Below the pieces are notes generated by a model that saw only the letters and a program-made list of their open reading frames with translations, was not told where the DNA came from and ran no database searches. A DNA stretch of 64,000 nt from contig NZ_JALDAX010000029.1 of NCBI RefSeq assembly GCF_022698145.1, forward strand, positions 1 to 64,000. Reading direction: 5' to 3'. Position numbers and translations under genes: made by a program. How positions within the stretch are numbered: the first letter of the stretch is position 1; each line of letters starts with the position of its first letter. Of this stretch, positions 43,171 to 51,439 are shown one piece after another. Origin of the DNA: Streptomyces spinosisporus. Its GTDB lineage: Bacteria > Actinomycetota > Actinomycetes > Streptomycetales > Streptomycetaceae.

Positions 43171-44499
43171 CTACGACGCGCCGCCGACCTGCTGGTTGTA
43201 GCCGGCCACGATGTTGTCCAGGGCCTTGCCGACCGACTGCTGGCCGTTGATCGCCTTGCCGAGCTCGGTCTTGGTCGGGTCGGTGGTGAGGCTCTTGCCC
43301 TTCAGCACCCAGTTCGTCTGCGCGGTGTTGAAGTACCCGGAGATCGGGGCGTAGAGCGGGATCTCCTCGTTGTACAGCTTGAACGCGGCCTGCGCCGCCT
43401 TTGAGGTGAACGGGTACTTCGGGCTCAGGCCGCTCTCGACCGGGAGGAAGCCGGAGGTCTCGACCAGCTCGGTGTACTGCTTCGGCTCGTACACCCACGA
43501 CATGAACTTCTTCGCGGCGGTGGCCGCGGCGCCGTTGTTGTTGAAGCCCACCATCATGCCGCCGCTGTTGACGTCACTGGCCTGCACCGGCTGGGCCGGG
43601 GTCGGGACGCTCGCCCACTCGAACTTCTTGATGCTGTCCGCGAAGGCGGCGACCTGCCACACGCCGGACCAGTAGGCGACCACGTCACCGCTCTGGAACA
43701 TGGCCGACGGGTCGGCGCCGCTGGTCCACACCGACTTCGGCATGGTCTTGTCGTCGTTGAGTCCGACGAAGTAGCTCACGGCCTTCTTGGTCGCGGCGTC
43801 CGCCGAGAACTTCCCCGAGGAGTCCGCGTGGATGTACTTCCCGCCCATCTCGTACACCATGGCGCGCAGCCGGGACGGCGACTGGTCGAAGGTCAGGGAG
43901 TACTTGGCGCCGGTCTTCTCGCGGACCTTGTTCGCCGCGGCGATGAAGTCCTTCCAGGTCCAGGTCTTCGAGGGCGAGGTCGGGAAGGAGACGCCGGCCT
44001 TCTCGAAGAGCGACTTGTTGATGAACAGGCCGGACGCGGTGACGTCCGAGGGGATCGACAGCACCTTGCCGGAGGAGTCCTTGGCGAGGAAGTTGGCGTT
44101 GATGCGGTAGCTCTTGTCGTTCGCGATGGAGCTGAGGTCGATCAGCTTGTTCGACCAGATCGGGTCCAGCGCGGGCACGTCGGCCACGTCGGGCAGGGAG
44201 TTCGCCTGTGCGGCGTTGTGCAGCTTCGTCGGGTAGCCGTCGTAGGGGATGTTGACGAGCTTGACCTTGACGCCGGTCTCCTTCTTGTACTGCGCCACCA
44301 GCTTCTTCCACCCGGCGTCCTGACCCGGGACGGTGGAGATCCAGAACGTCAGCGACTTGGCGTTGCCGCCCGATCCTGAGCCCGACCCGCAGGCGGAGAG
44401 CACCAGGGCACCTGCCGTGGCCACGGCAGCAAGGGGAACCAGGCGGCGTATGCCGCCGCGGCCGAGTCGGCGGGAGCGCCGCACACCCACACTGGTCAT
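43171..44499 (-). CDS. Extracellular solute-binding lipoprotein of a sugar ABC transporter
   Basis: A 442-aa family-1 binding protein. The signal peptide ends in the lipobox LSAC with Cys37 as the lipidated residue, followed by a Gly/Ser linker. The mature protein has the two-lobe fold (LTFWISTVPGQDAGWKKLVAQY at the start, DVADVPALDPIW, and a C-terminal AAAKKFMSWVYEPKQYTELVE). It is first in the minus-strand operon. The 242-bp region to the divergent ROK gene contains GGAATA and GTTATC repeats likely to be the operator. Confidence 0.93.
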   Translation of the reverse strand: MTSVGVRRSRRLGRGGIRRLVPLAAVATAGALVLSACGSGSGSGGNAKSLTFWISTVPGQDAGWKKLVAQYKKETGVKVKLVNIPYDGYPTKLHNAAQANSLPDVADVPALDPIWSNKLIDLSSIANDKSYRINANFLAKDSSGKVLSIPSDVTASGLFINKSLFEKAGVSFPTSPSKTWTWKDFIAAANKVREKTGAKYSLTFDQSPSRLRAMVYEMGGKYIHADSSGKFSADAATKKAVSYFVGLNDDKTMPKSVWTSGADPSAMFQSGDVVAYWSGVWQVAAFADSIKKFEWASVPTPAQPVQASDVNSGGMMVGFNNNGAAATAAKKFMSWVYEPKQYTELVETSGFLPVESGLSPKYPFTSKAAQAAFKLYNEEIPLYAPISGYFNTAQTNWVLKGKSLTTDPTKTELGKAINGQQSVGKALDNIVAGYNQQVGGAS

Positions 44500-44577
44500 C
44501 TTCGAACCCTTTTCGTCGTAGCGGACGGAGCACGGCGCCGGCCGCTGGAGTAGCAGGTCCCCGTTTCCTATCACTGT

Positions 44578-44729
44578 GATGGAATACCCACAAGGGTTAT
44601 CGCATCCCTTTGCGGATCCTGATCCCCTTGGCACAGCGCACAGGACTGGTAATGTCCGGGACGGCCAGGGAACATACGGAGATGGATCAGCGACATGCGG
44701 ACGGGAGTTATCCTCAGTCCGATGGAATA
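44578..44729. promoter_or_regulatory. Divergent promoter region with candidate ROK operators
   Basis: The region between the binding protein and ROK genes has GATGGAATA at 44578-44586 and again at 44721-44729, and GTTATC after GG/GA at about 44596 and 44707. The first copy is part of an imperfect inverted repeat ATACCC-acaa-GGGTTAT. A local fall in GC content fits promoters. Binding by the adjacent ROK protein is inference. Confidence 0.5.
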
Positions 44730-44741
44730 TAGGGGAGGGCT

Positions 44742-45920
44742 GTGAAGCGACCGGCGCCGCGTACGGCGACCACTCGGCATGTCACCGAGATCAACCGGAC
44801 CGCGATACTAGACGTGCTGCGGGAGCACGGACCACTGTCCCGGCGCGACATCCAGCAGCGCACCGGGCTCGGCTCGGCAACCATCGAGCGGCTGTGCTCC
44901 GCCCTCCTGGAGGAGGGTGCGGTCGAACTCGCGGGCCAGGTGCGCTCGTCGGTCGGCCGGCCCTCCACGCTGCTGCGGTTCGCGTCGTCGGCCCGCGCCA
45001 TCATGGCCGTCGACGTCACCGAGTACACGGCCAGGGGACGCCTGGTCGACCTCGGCGGAACCACGCTCCACGAGGAGAGCCACACCTTCGACCTCGACGG
45101 CCAGGACGCGGGTGCCGCGCGCATCGACGGACTGCTGCGGCTCGTCGACCGGCTGGCCTCGCCCGAAACGGGGGTACCGGCCCCGATCGTCGCCGTCGGC
45201 ATCACCGTTCCCGGCATCGTGCACGAAGGGGTGGTGTCCAAGGCGGTCGAGCTCGACTGGCAGGAGGTGCCGCTGGCCGACATCGTCTCGGCCCGCAGCG
45301 GACTGCCGATCCTGGTCGAGAACGACGCCAACGCGACGGCCTACGGCGAGTGGAGCGGCGGCGCCCTGGCGAACGCGCACAGCGCCGTCGCGCTCGTCCT
45401 CGGCGCCCGGCTCGGCGCGGGCATCATCAACGAGGCACGCCTGCACCGGGGGCACCGCTCGGCCGCGGGCGAGATCGGTTTCCTGCTGACGTCCACCTCC
45501 TCCTTCTCCCGCTACTTCACCGAGCAGGGCGACGTCGAGTCGACCCTCGCGGCACAGGTGCAGCCCTTCGCCGCCCGGGAGGGCCTGCAGGGCAAGCGCA
45601 TCGGTCCCGCGTTCCGCGCGATGATGGCCCGCTGCCGGGAGGGCGACGGCGAGGCCGAGCGGGCCAGGGACGAGTTCTTCGACTCCATCGCCCTCGCCCT
45701 GGTCGCGACCTCGGTCGTGCTCTCGCCCCAGGTCATCGTGCTCGCGGGCGCGTTCGCCCAGTACAGCGAGGAGTCGGCCGAACAGCTCACCAGGCGCCTC
45801 GTCGGCCGGATCCCGTGGGTGCCGCGCATCGCGGTCAGCGAGCTGGGCTTCGACGCGGCGATCACCGGGGTGAGCGCGCTGACGATCGAGCACGCCCGGT
45901 CGGCGACCTACCTCGCATGA
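44742..45920 (+). CDS. ROK-family transcriptional repressor
   Basis: A 392-aa regulator. A winged-helix domain (about 10-75, RTAILDVLREHGPLSRRDIQQRTG) is followed by a ROK sugar-kinase-like domain with AVDVTEYTARGRLVDLGG, the family motif VENDANATAYGEW, and GARLGAGII. The zinc-binding CxCGxxGCxE motif of typical ROK proteins is absent; the position reads GHRSAAGEIGFLLTSTSS. It should sense a sugar linked to the divergent ABC operon. GTG start; its stop overlaps an ATG in frame with the next gene (ATGA), so the two may be coupled. Confidence 0.9.
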   Translation: MKRPAPRTATTRHVTEINRTAILDVLREHGPLSRRDIQQRTGLGSATIERLCSALLEEGAVELAGQVRSSVGRPSTLLRFASSARAIMAVDVTEYTARGRLVDLGGTTLHEESHTFDLDGQDAGAARIDGLLRLVDRLASPETGVPAPIVAVGITVPGIVHEGVVSKAVELDWQEVPLADIVSARSGLPILVENDANATAYGEWSGGALANAHSAVALVLGARLGAGIINEARLHRGHRSAAGEIGFLLTSTSSFSRYFTEQGDVESTLAAQVQPFAAREGLQGKRIGPAFRAMMARCREGDGEAERARDEFFDSIALALVATSVVLSPQVIVLAGAFAQYSEESAEQLTRRLVGRIPWVPRIAVSELGFDAAITGVSALTIEHARSATYLA

Positions 45921-45928
45921 ACCCGGAG

Positions 45929-45991
45929 CCTCCGCGCACGACTCACGGACCGCCACGCATGGCTCCCGGACTCCCGCGCATGACTCCCAGG
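45929..45991. repeat. Three degenerate 21-bp tandem repeats
   Basis: Units at 45929-45949, 45950-45970 and 45971-45991 share a CxCGCAxGxCTCxCGG pattern. In the frame of the next gene they read as 7-residue Pro/Arg/Met repeats. Confidence 0.65.
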
Positions 45992-46054
45992 CCGGGAACC
46001 GCCCCCCACCTGCCCCACCTGCCCCCACCAGCTGAACCAGACGGAGCACGAGTG

Positions 46055-47164
46055 ATGGACGAAGAGATACGGATCGCGGTCGTGGGCACCGGCGACGTCG
46101 CCATGGACCATGCGGCCGCGCTCACCGCCCCCGGCCCGGTCCGCGCGCGGATCGTGGCCGCCGCGGACACCGACCGGGCACGGCTGGACGCGTTCCTGGC
46201 CAAGCACGGCGCACCGGCCGGCTACGACGACCTCGACGTGCTGCTGGACCGGGCCCGTCCCGATCTCGTGTACCTGTGCACGCCCCCCGGTCTCCACCGC
46301 GACCAGGCACTCGCCTGTCTGCACTCCGGCGCGAGCGTGCTGGTCGAGAAGCCTCCCGCGCTGTCGCTCAGGGAGTTCGACGAGATCGCGGGCGCCGCGA
46401 GCGGACCGCCGTGGTTCGCGACCGTGTTCCAGCACCGCTTCGGCCGGGGCCAGGCCGCGCTCAAGTCCCTGGCCGCCTCGGGAGCGCTGGGCCGCCCGCT
46501 GCTGGCGGTCTGCCACACCACGTGGTTCCGCGACCAGTCGTATTTCGACGTGCCCTGGCGCGGCCGCTGGGACACCGAGGGCGGCGGCCCCACGATGGGG
46601 CTCGGCATCCACCAGATGGACATGATGCTCGATCTGCTCGGCGAGTGGACCGAGGTGCAGGCCGTCACCAGGACGCAGGCGCGCCGCACCGAGACCGAGG
46701 ACGTCTCGATGGCGCACGTGACGTTCGCGAACGGCGCCGTGGCCTCCGTGGTGAACAGCTCCCTGTCCCCGCGCCAGGAGTCGTACCTGCGCTACGACTT
46801 CGAGTACGCCACCGTCGAGGTGACCCACCTGTACGGCTACCGGGACGAGGACTGGCGGGTGACCCCGGCACCCCGGCACGACCGTGTGCTCACCGAGTGG
46901 AAGGCCGCGATGACCGGTCCGCAGGACGCCGGGGCAGCGCACAACTCCCGCAGCGGGCACTGGGCGCAGTTCGCGAAGGTGCTGTCCGGTCTGCGCGAGG
47001 GCACCGCGCCGCCCGTGCCGCTCGCCGAGTCCCGGCGGACCCTCGCGATGGTGGCCGCCCTGTACGCCTCCGGCGCGTCCGGCCACCCGGTGAAGCCCTC
47101 GGACGTCTCGCCGGGCACCCCGTTCTACGACAGCATGTCCGGCCGGCGCGCCGCGTCGAGCTGA
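46055..47164 (+). CDS. Gfo/Idh/MocA family oxidoreductase of the sugar locus
   Basis: A 369-aa NAD(P)-dependent dehydrogenase. Rossmann motif VVGTGDVAMDHAAAL at the N-terminus; the catalytic EKP motif is exact (VLVEKPPALS near 90-99); GLGIHQMDMMLDLLGE holds the substrate-site His. It probably oxidises or epimerises a sugar delivered by the neighbouring transporter. The ATG at 46055 has GGAG 8 bases upstream. An in-frame ATG at 45917 overlapping the ROK stop would add 46 Pro-rich residues with 7-residue repeats; I prefer the shorter form but cannot exclude the longer one. Confidence 0.9.
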   Translation: MDEEIRIAVVGTGDVAMDHAAALTAPGPVRARIVAAADTDRARLDAFLAKHGAPAGYDDLDVLLDRARPDLVYLCTPPGLHRDQALACLHSGASVLVEKPPALSLREFDEIAGAASGPPWFATVFQHRFGRGQAALKSLAASGALGRPLLAVCHTTWFRDQSYFDVPWRGRWDTEGGGPTMGLGIHQMDMMLDLLGEWTEVQAVTRTQARRTETEDVSMAHVTFANGAVASVVNSSLSPRQESYLRYDFEYATVEVTHLYGYRDEDWRVTPAPRHDRVLTEWKAAMTGPQDAGAAHNSRSGHWAQFAKVLSGLREGTAPPVPLAESRRTLAMVAALYASGASGHPVKPSDVSPGTPFYDSMSGRRAASS

Positions 47165-47327
47165 ACTGCGACGGGCTGCGGGCCGTACCCGTCTGTACGA
47201 CGGAAGGTCTGTCGGTACGACTCCTGAAGCGGTGACGCCCGGGGGCGGGAGCTGGTGCGAGAGTAGGGCCCATGAGACGGGCCCGTATCGCTCCTGCCCG
47301 CTCGCGGTCGGTGGCACCGCGGGGCGG

Positions 47328-49022
47328 ATGATGGCGCACGAACAGCACTCGGTCCTCGAACCGGAGACACACGACGACCAGGAGCACCCGCCACCGCGGG
47401 CGGCGGCCCCGCGGCCGCCGCGCCGTCCCGGCAGGCGGTGGCTGGAGCCGCTGCTGGTGGTCGTGCTGCTCGCCCAGATGGCGGCGGCGATGGTCACCAC
47501 GGCCGTGCAGCAGACCCCGACGATCGACGAGCCCATCTACGTCGCCACCGCCGCCGACTATCTGCACGAGCACCGGGTGCGCTTCAACCCCGAGCACCCG
47601 CCGCTCGGCAAGCTGGTGATCGCGGCCGGGGTGGCGATCGCCCAGCCGCACGTCGACACCAAGTACCAAGGCGATCAGAGCCAGTTCGGCCGGCATGTGC
47701 TCTACGAGTCCGGCAACGACCCCTGGCGGCTGATGTTCTGGGCCCGGCTGCCGATGATCGTGCTGACGCTGCTGTTCGGACTCGTCGTCTTCGCCTTCGC
47801 GCGTGAACTCGCGGGCCGGGTGGCCGGGTTGACGGCCCTGGCCCTCTACGCCCTCTCCCCCGACGTCATCGCACACGGCTCGCTGGCCACGCTCGACGTG
47901 CCCGCGGCCGGGTTCGTGCTGACATCGGCGTGGCTGCTGTGGCGGGCGCGCCGCAGGCCGCGTCTGTATGTGCCGCTCGCCGGTGTCGCGCTCGGGGCCG
48001 CGCTGGCCACGAAAATGAACGTCCTGCCGGCCGTCCCTGTGCTGATGGCGCTCGCCGCCTGGTCGGTGTGGCGGGTGGGCGCGCGGGACCGGCGCAGGAT
48101 TCTGGTGCGGGCCTCGTGGGCGGCGCTGGTGACCGCCGTGGTGGCCGTCGCCGTCGTATGGGCGTCGTATCTGGTCGTCGATCCGGCGCTGCGCCCGCAG
48201 ACCGGGCAGCCGGTGCCCGCGGTGCACGGCCTGAAGGGGCTGCTCGTGCAGCTGATGCCGTTCCCGCAGTCCTACCGGGACGGCATGCGCATCCAGTTCG
48301 GGCTGGAGAACTATCCCTGGCAGGGCTTCCTCTTCGGCCATCTGTACACCGGCTCGCGCTGGTACTACCTGCCGGCCGCACTGCTGGTGAAGACCCCGCT
48401 GGGCATGCTCGCGCTGTGGGCGGCCGGTGCCGTCGTGATGGTGGCGGTACGGCGGCTGCGGCCCGCGGCGCCCTATGTGCTCCTGCCCGCCGCGGTGCTG
48501 CTGGCCGTCGCGATGACCGGGGCACGGGACTTCGGCACCCGGTACGCCGTCTTCGTGCCGATGTTCCTGGCGGTGGCCGCGGGCTGCGTCCTCGCCGTGC
48601 GGTGGCGGTGGACGCGGCCGGTCGCGGGGGCGCTCCTGCTGTTCGTCGCGGTCAGTTCGCTGCGGACGTTCCCCTACTATCTGCCGTACTCCAACGAGGC
48701 GTTCGGCGGTCCGGCCGCAACGCATCTGCGGCTGCACGACTCCAACGTGGACTGGGGCCAGGACCTCGGCCGGCTCGCCGACCGGCTGCACGAGCGGTAC
48801 CGGGGCGAGCGGATCTGGCTGGTGTACAAGGGCAGTGGTGTGCCCTCGTACTACGGCATCGACGCGGCCGACCCGCGCAAGGTGCCGGCGCGTCAGGTCC
48901 ACGGGCTGCTGGTCGTGTCGGACTCGGCGGCGGCCAAGGCCCGGGGCCGGCTGGCCGCGTTGCTCGACAGCAGCCGCGCGATCGACGACGTGGGGCACTC
49001 GATCACCCTCTACCGGCGGTGA
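47328..49022 (+). CDS. GT39/ArnT-type membrane glycosyltransferase
   Basis: A 564-aa integral membrane protein of the PMT/ArnT (GT-C) superfamily, which transfers mannose or another sugar from a lipid carrier to an external acceptor. The first external loop has the GT-C acid pair TPTIDEPIYVA; NPEHPPLGKL and the LATLDVPAAG segments are family hallmarks. About 11 membrane segments are seen and a soluble C-terminal part about 470-560. The ATG at 47328 or 47331 is the likely start. It stands alone after the sugar locus; a link to that locus is not evident. Confidence 0.85.
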   Translation: MMAHEQHSVLEPETHDDQEHPPPRAAAPRPPRRPGRRWLEPLLVVVLLAQMAAAMVTTAVQQTPTIDEPIYVATAADYLHEHRVRFNPEHPPLGKLVIAAGVAIAQPHVDTKYQGDQSQFGRHVLYESGNDPWRLMFWARLPMIVLTLLFGLVVFAFARELAGRVAGLTALALYALSPDVIAHGSLATLDVPAAGFVLTSAWLLWRARRRPRLYVPLAGVALGAALATKMNVLPAVPVLMALAAWSVWRVGARDRRRILVRASWAALVTAVVAVAVVWASYLVVDPALRPQTGQPVPAVHGLKGLLVQLMPFPQSYRDGMRIQFGLENYPWQGFLFGHLYTGSRWYYLPAALLVKTPLGMLALWAAGAVVMVAVRRLRPAAPYVLLPAAVLLAVAMTGARDFGTRYAVFVPMFLAVAAGCVLAVRWRWTRPVAGALLLFVAVSSLRTFPYYLPYSNEAFGGPAATHLRLHDSNVDWGQDLGRLADRLHERYRGERIWLVYKGSGVPSYYGIDAADPRKVPARQVHGLLVVSDSAAAKARGRLAALLDSSRAIDDVGHSITLYRR

Positions 49023-49146
49023 CATACCGCCCGTCGGCAACGGCCCGCACGTGCACCAGACGGTTCCGGATGCCGTCGCACAAGCCCTGGTCACAACGGT
49101 GTGTGGGCTATGTTGAAGCACTGTGGGAGACAAAGGAGGCGCACCG

Positions 49147-50070
49147 GTGCCATCGCCGCAGCAGGCACGCGCACAGGCATCCGCGATCACCTCGGGCAAG
49201 AGCGCACCCGAGGTCGAGGCCGCCCCGGCCTCCCAGCTCAGGACGCTCTTCGACCGGCCCCGGCTCTCCCCGGGCCAGCGGCGCATCGCCCAGTATCTGA
49301 TCGAGCACATCACCGAAGCGGCCTTCCTGTCGATCACGGATCTCGCCGAGCGGGTCGGCGTGAGCCAGCCCTCGGTGACGCGGTTCGCCGCGGCGGTCGG
49401 CTTCAGCGGCTATCCCGCCCTGCGCGAGAAGCTCCAGTCGATCGCGCTCGGCACCCTGGCCGGCGGACCCGCCGCGACCGAGGAGAACGGCAGCAACGAA
49501 CTGCAGGCGGCGGTCGACGCCGAGATCGAGAACCTGGAGAACCTGCGGCGCGACTTCGCCGACCCCGACCAGGTGATCGAGCTCGGCCGCAAGCTGTCGG
49601 CGTCCACTCCGCTGACCGTGCTCGGGCTGCGGATCTCGGCGTCGCTCGCGGAGTACTTCGCCTACGCCGCGCGCCGTATCCACCCGGACGTCCGGCTGGT
49701 GACCCGCGGCGGCAGCGTCGCCTACGACGCGCTGTTGCAGTCGCATGAAGCGGGCGGCACCTGGGTGCTGGCGTTCTCGATGCCGCGGCACGCCCAGGAG
49801 ACCCTCACGGCGGTACGGGTCGCGCGCAGTGCCGGGCTGCGGATCGCCCTGGTCACCGACCTGGCGCTCGGTCCGGTGGCCGCGGAGGCGGACATCGTCT
49901 TCGCCACCGGCACCGGCTCGCGGCTGGTCTTCGACTCCTACGCGGCCCCCGGCGTCATCGCTGCCGCCCTGCTGCAGGCGATGACGGACGCCGACCCCGA
50001 GCGCACCCAGGCCCGCCTGGAGGAGTACGAGCAGATCTCCGACCAGCACCAGTTCTTCCTGCGCGACTGA
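49147..50070 (+). CDS. MurR/RpiR-family transcriptional regulator
   Basis: A 307-aa regulator: an RpiR-type helix-turn-helix (about 25-105, with AAFLSITDLAERVGVSQPSVTRF) and a C-terminal SIS domain (about 140-285) that binds a phosphosugar, with LGLRISASLAEYFAYAARRI and SMPRHAQETL. The start is set by an excellent AAAGGAGG (49132-49139) 7 bases before GTG 49147; the GTG at 49123 would overlap this site. No adjacent sugar gene identifies the ligand; the palindromes at 50119-50161 are possible targets. Confidence 0.9.
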   Translation: MPSPQQARAQASAITSGKSAPEVEAAPASQLRTLFDRPRLSPGQRRIAQYLIEHITEAAFLSITDLAERVGVSQPSVTRFAAAVGFSGYPALREKLQSIALGTLAGGPAATEENGSNELQAAVDAEIENLENLRRDFADPDQVIELGRKLSASTPLTVLGLRISASLAEYFAYAARRIHPDVRLVTRGGSVAYDALLQSHEAGGTWVLAFSMPRHAQETLTAVRVARSAGLRIALVTDLALGPVAAEADIVFATGTGSRLVFDSYAAPGVIAAALLQAMTDADPERTQARLEEYEQISDQHQFFLRD

Positions 50071-50118
50071 GCGCCCGCGGACGGGCCATCACCACCCACT
50101 CCGGCTTTCGCACCTTAC

Positions 50119-50180
50119 AAAGGGACCTTTCATTACATATCGCGCATGAATGTTTTCATGCTTCTTGCAAACCGGACGGC
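50119..50180. promoter_or_regulatory. AT-rich patch with two palindromes
   Basis: AAAGGGACCTTT (50119-50130) and GCATGAA-TGTT-TTCATGC (50144-50161, perfect 7-bp arms), followed by TATATAAATAC. This is the most AT-rich sequence of the window and it fills the 299-bp gap between the RpiR gene and a small gene. It may be an operator and promoter, or a terminator. The rest of the gap shows no gene. Confidence 0.5.
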
Positions 50181-50369
50181 ATATATAAATACTGCTCACG
50201 CGTCACCCCGGAGACCCCGGAGCCGCCGTCTCCTACCCGCGTCGGCGCCCGTGGTGTCCGGTCGGCCTCGTCCGCGCGAGGCCTTGGCGGTCCCGGTCAT
50301 CCCCTAGGCCGGGGCCGCCCGCCCCATGTCGGACCACCCTTCCGACGCCGCACACCGGAAGCGACGATC

Positions 50370-50738
50370 ATGCAACTGACGACCACGCGCATCAGCCCGG
50401 ACTGGCCGTGCCAGGTCAAGCAGCCCGGCTCCTACGACTGGGAGCGCTCGGCGGTCAGGTGGCTGCGCGAGCTGGTTCCCGCGCGCTACGCCGGCTACCC
50501 GGCCCTGATCCGCCACCCCGTGCTCCTCGCCCGCCATGCCCAGCTCCAGGTCCAGCAGGAGATGCGGGTGGCCCGCACCGCCCTGCAGACCGCCCGCGCC
50601 GACCTGCCCGCGCTCGGCCTGCCCGAGTCGGTCATCGAGCACACGATCAAGATGTACGCGGCCGAGGTGATGCAACTGCAGCACATCGCACGCAGCGTGC
50701 GGGCGGTCAGCCAGGCGCTGACCGGACCCGTTCGCTGA
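50370..50738 (+). CDS. Conserved helical hypothetical protein
   Basis: A 122-aa protein starting MQLTTTRISPDWPCQVKQ. It is helical and amphipathic (HAQLQVQQEMRVARTALQTAR), with a conserved Pro/Trp N-terminus, no membrane segment and no catalytic motif. I recall similar short proteins in Streptomyces but no named family. Codon use is normal and the ATG is a good start. It follows the AT-rich patch and may be controlled by it. Confidence 0.66.
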   Translation: MQLTTTRISPDWPCQVKQPGSYDWERSAVRWLRELVPARYAGYPALIRHPVLLARHAQLQVQQEMRVARTALQTARADLPALGLPESVIEHTIKMYAAEVMQLQHIARSVRAVSQALTGPVR

Positions 50739-50776
50739 CGACGCCTGCCGGGGCCGATGCATGATCCGGGCCACGC

Positions 50777-51361
50777 GTGGCACACGTGGTGAGCATGAGC
50801 ACCACCCAGCTGCGCGGCGGAGGGCCGGTCACCAGCGTCCTCACCTGGCAGGTGCGCCCGGGCCGGGAGCACGAGTTCGAGGAGTGGACCCGCGGGGTCA
50901 CCCGCTGCGCCAGACGGTTCCCGGGCAACGAGGGCGTCTCGTGGCTGCGTCCCGAGGAGGGCCACCGCTATCACGCGGTCGTCCGCTTCCGTGACGCACG
51001 CCGACTGGCCGACTGGCTGGAGTCCGAGGAGCGGGCGTCCTGGCACGCCCGGCTCGACGGCATCGCCACCGAGGTCGACAGCGAACGGCAGTCGACGACC
51101 GGGATGGAGACCTGGTTCAGCCTGCCGGGCACCACGACCCGCTCGCCCCCGCGCTGGAAGATGGTGCTCACCACCTTCGTCGGCGCCTATCCGTGCACGC
51201 TGCTGATCCAGTGGCTGGTGGCACCCCGCACCGCCCTGTGGCCGCTGCCGCTGCGCGCGGCCGTGTTCCCGGTGCTCCTGCTTCCGGTGCTGACCTACCT
51301 GGTCATGCCGCGGCTGAGCCGGCTGCTCCGGCTGTGGCTGTACCGGCCGCCCGGGGACTGA
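50777..51361 (+). CDS. Antibiotic-biosynthesis-monooxygenase-like domain protein with two membrane segments
   Basis: A 194-aa protein. Residues about 20-110 are a ferredoxin-like ABM domain (VTSVLTWQVRPGREHEFEEW, then a conserved FPGNEGVSWLRPE). Residues about 130-152 and 158-182 are membrane helices, making this the membrane-anchored ABM subtype. No flavin or metal ligand can be assigned; many ABM proteins act without cofactor or are not enzymes. Start GTG 50777 or ATG 50795. It lies 38 bp after the previous small gene on the same strand. Confidence 0.8.
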   Translation: MAHVVSMSTTQLRGGGPVTSVLTWQVRPGREHEFEEWTRGVTRCARRFPGNEGVSWLRPEEGHRYHAVVRFRDARRLADWLESEERASWHARLDGIATEVDSERQSTTGMETWFSLPGTTTRSPPRWKMVLTTFVGAYPCTLLIQWLVAPRTALWPLPLRAAVFPVLLLPVLTYLVMPRLSRLLRLWLYRPPGD

Positions 51362-51439
51362 GTCGGGGTCGGGGACCGGCCCGGCCCGGGGTGCGGTCGA
51401 GGTCGGGTCCAGGTCCGCAAGACCACGATCAGAACGGCC

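Noticed and set aside
44500..44741. Possible small RNA or riboswitch before the sugar-binding protein
   Set aside because: I see only short repeats and one weak inverted repeat, no structure of a known riboswitch class; kept as an operator region.
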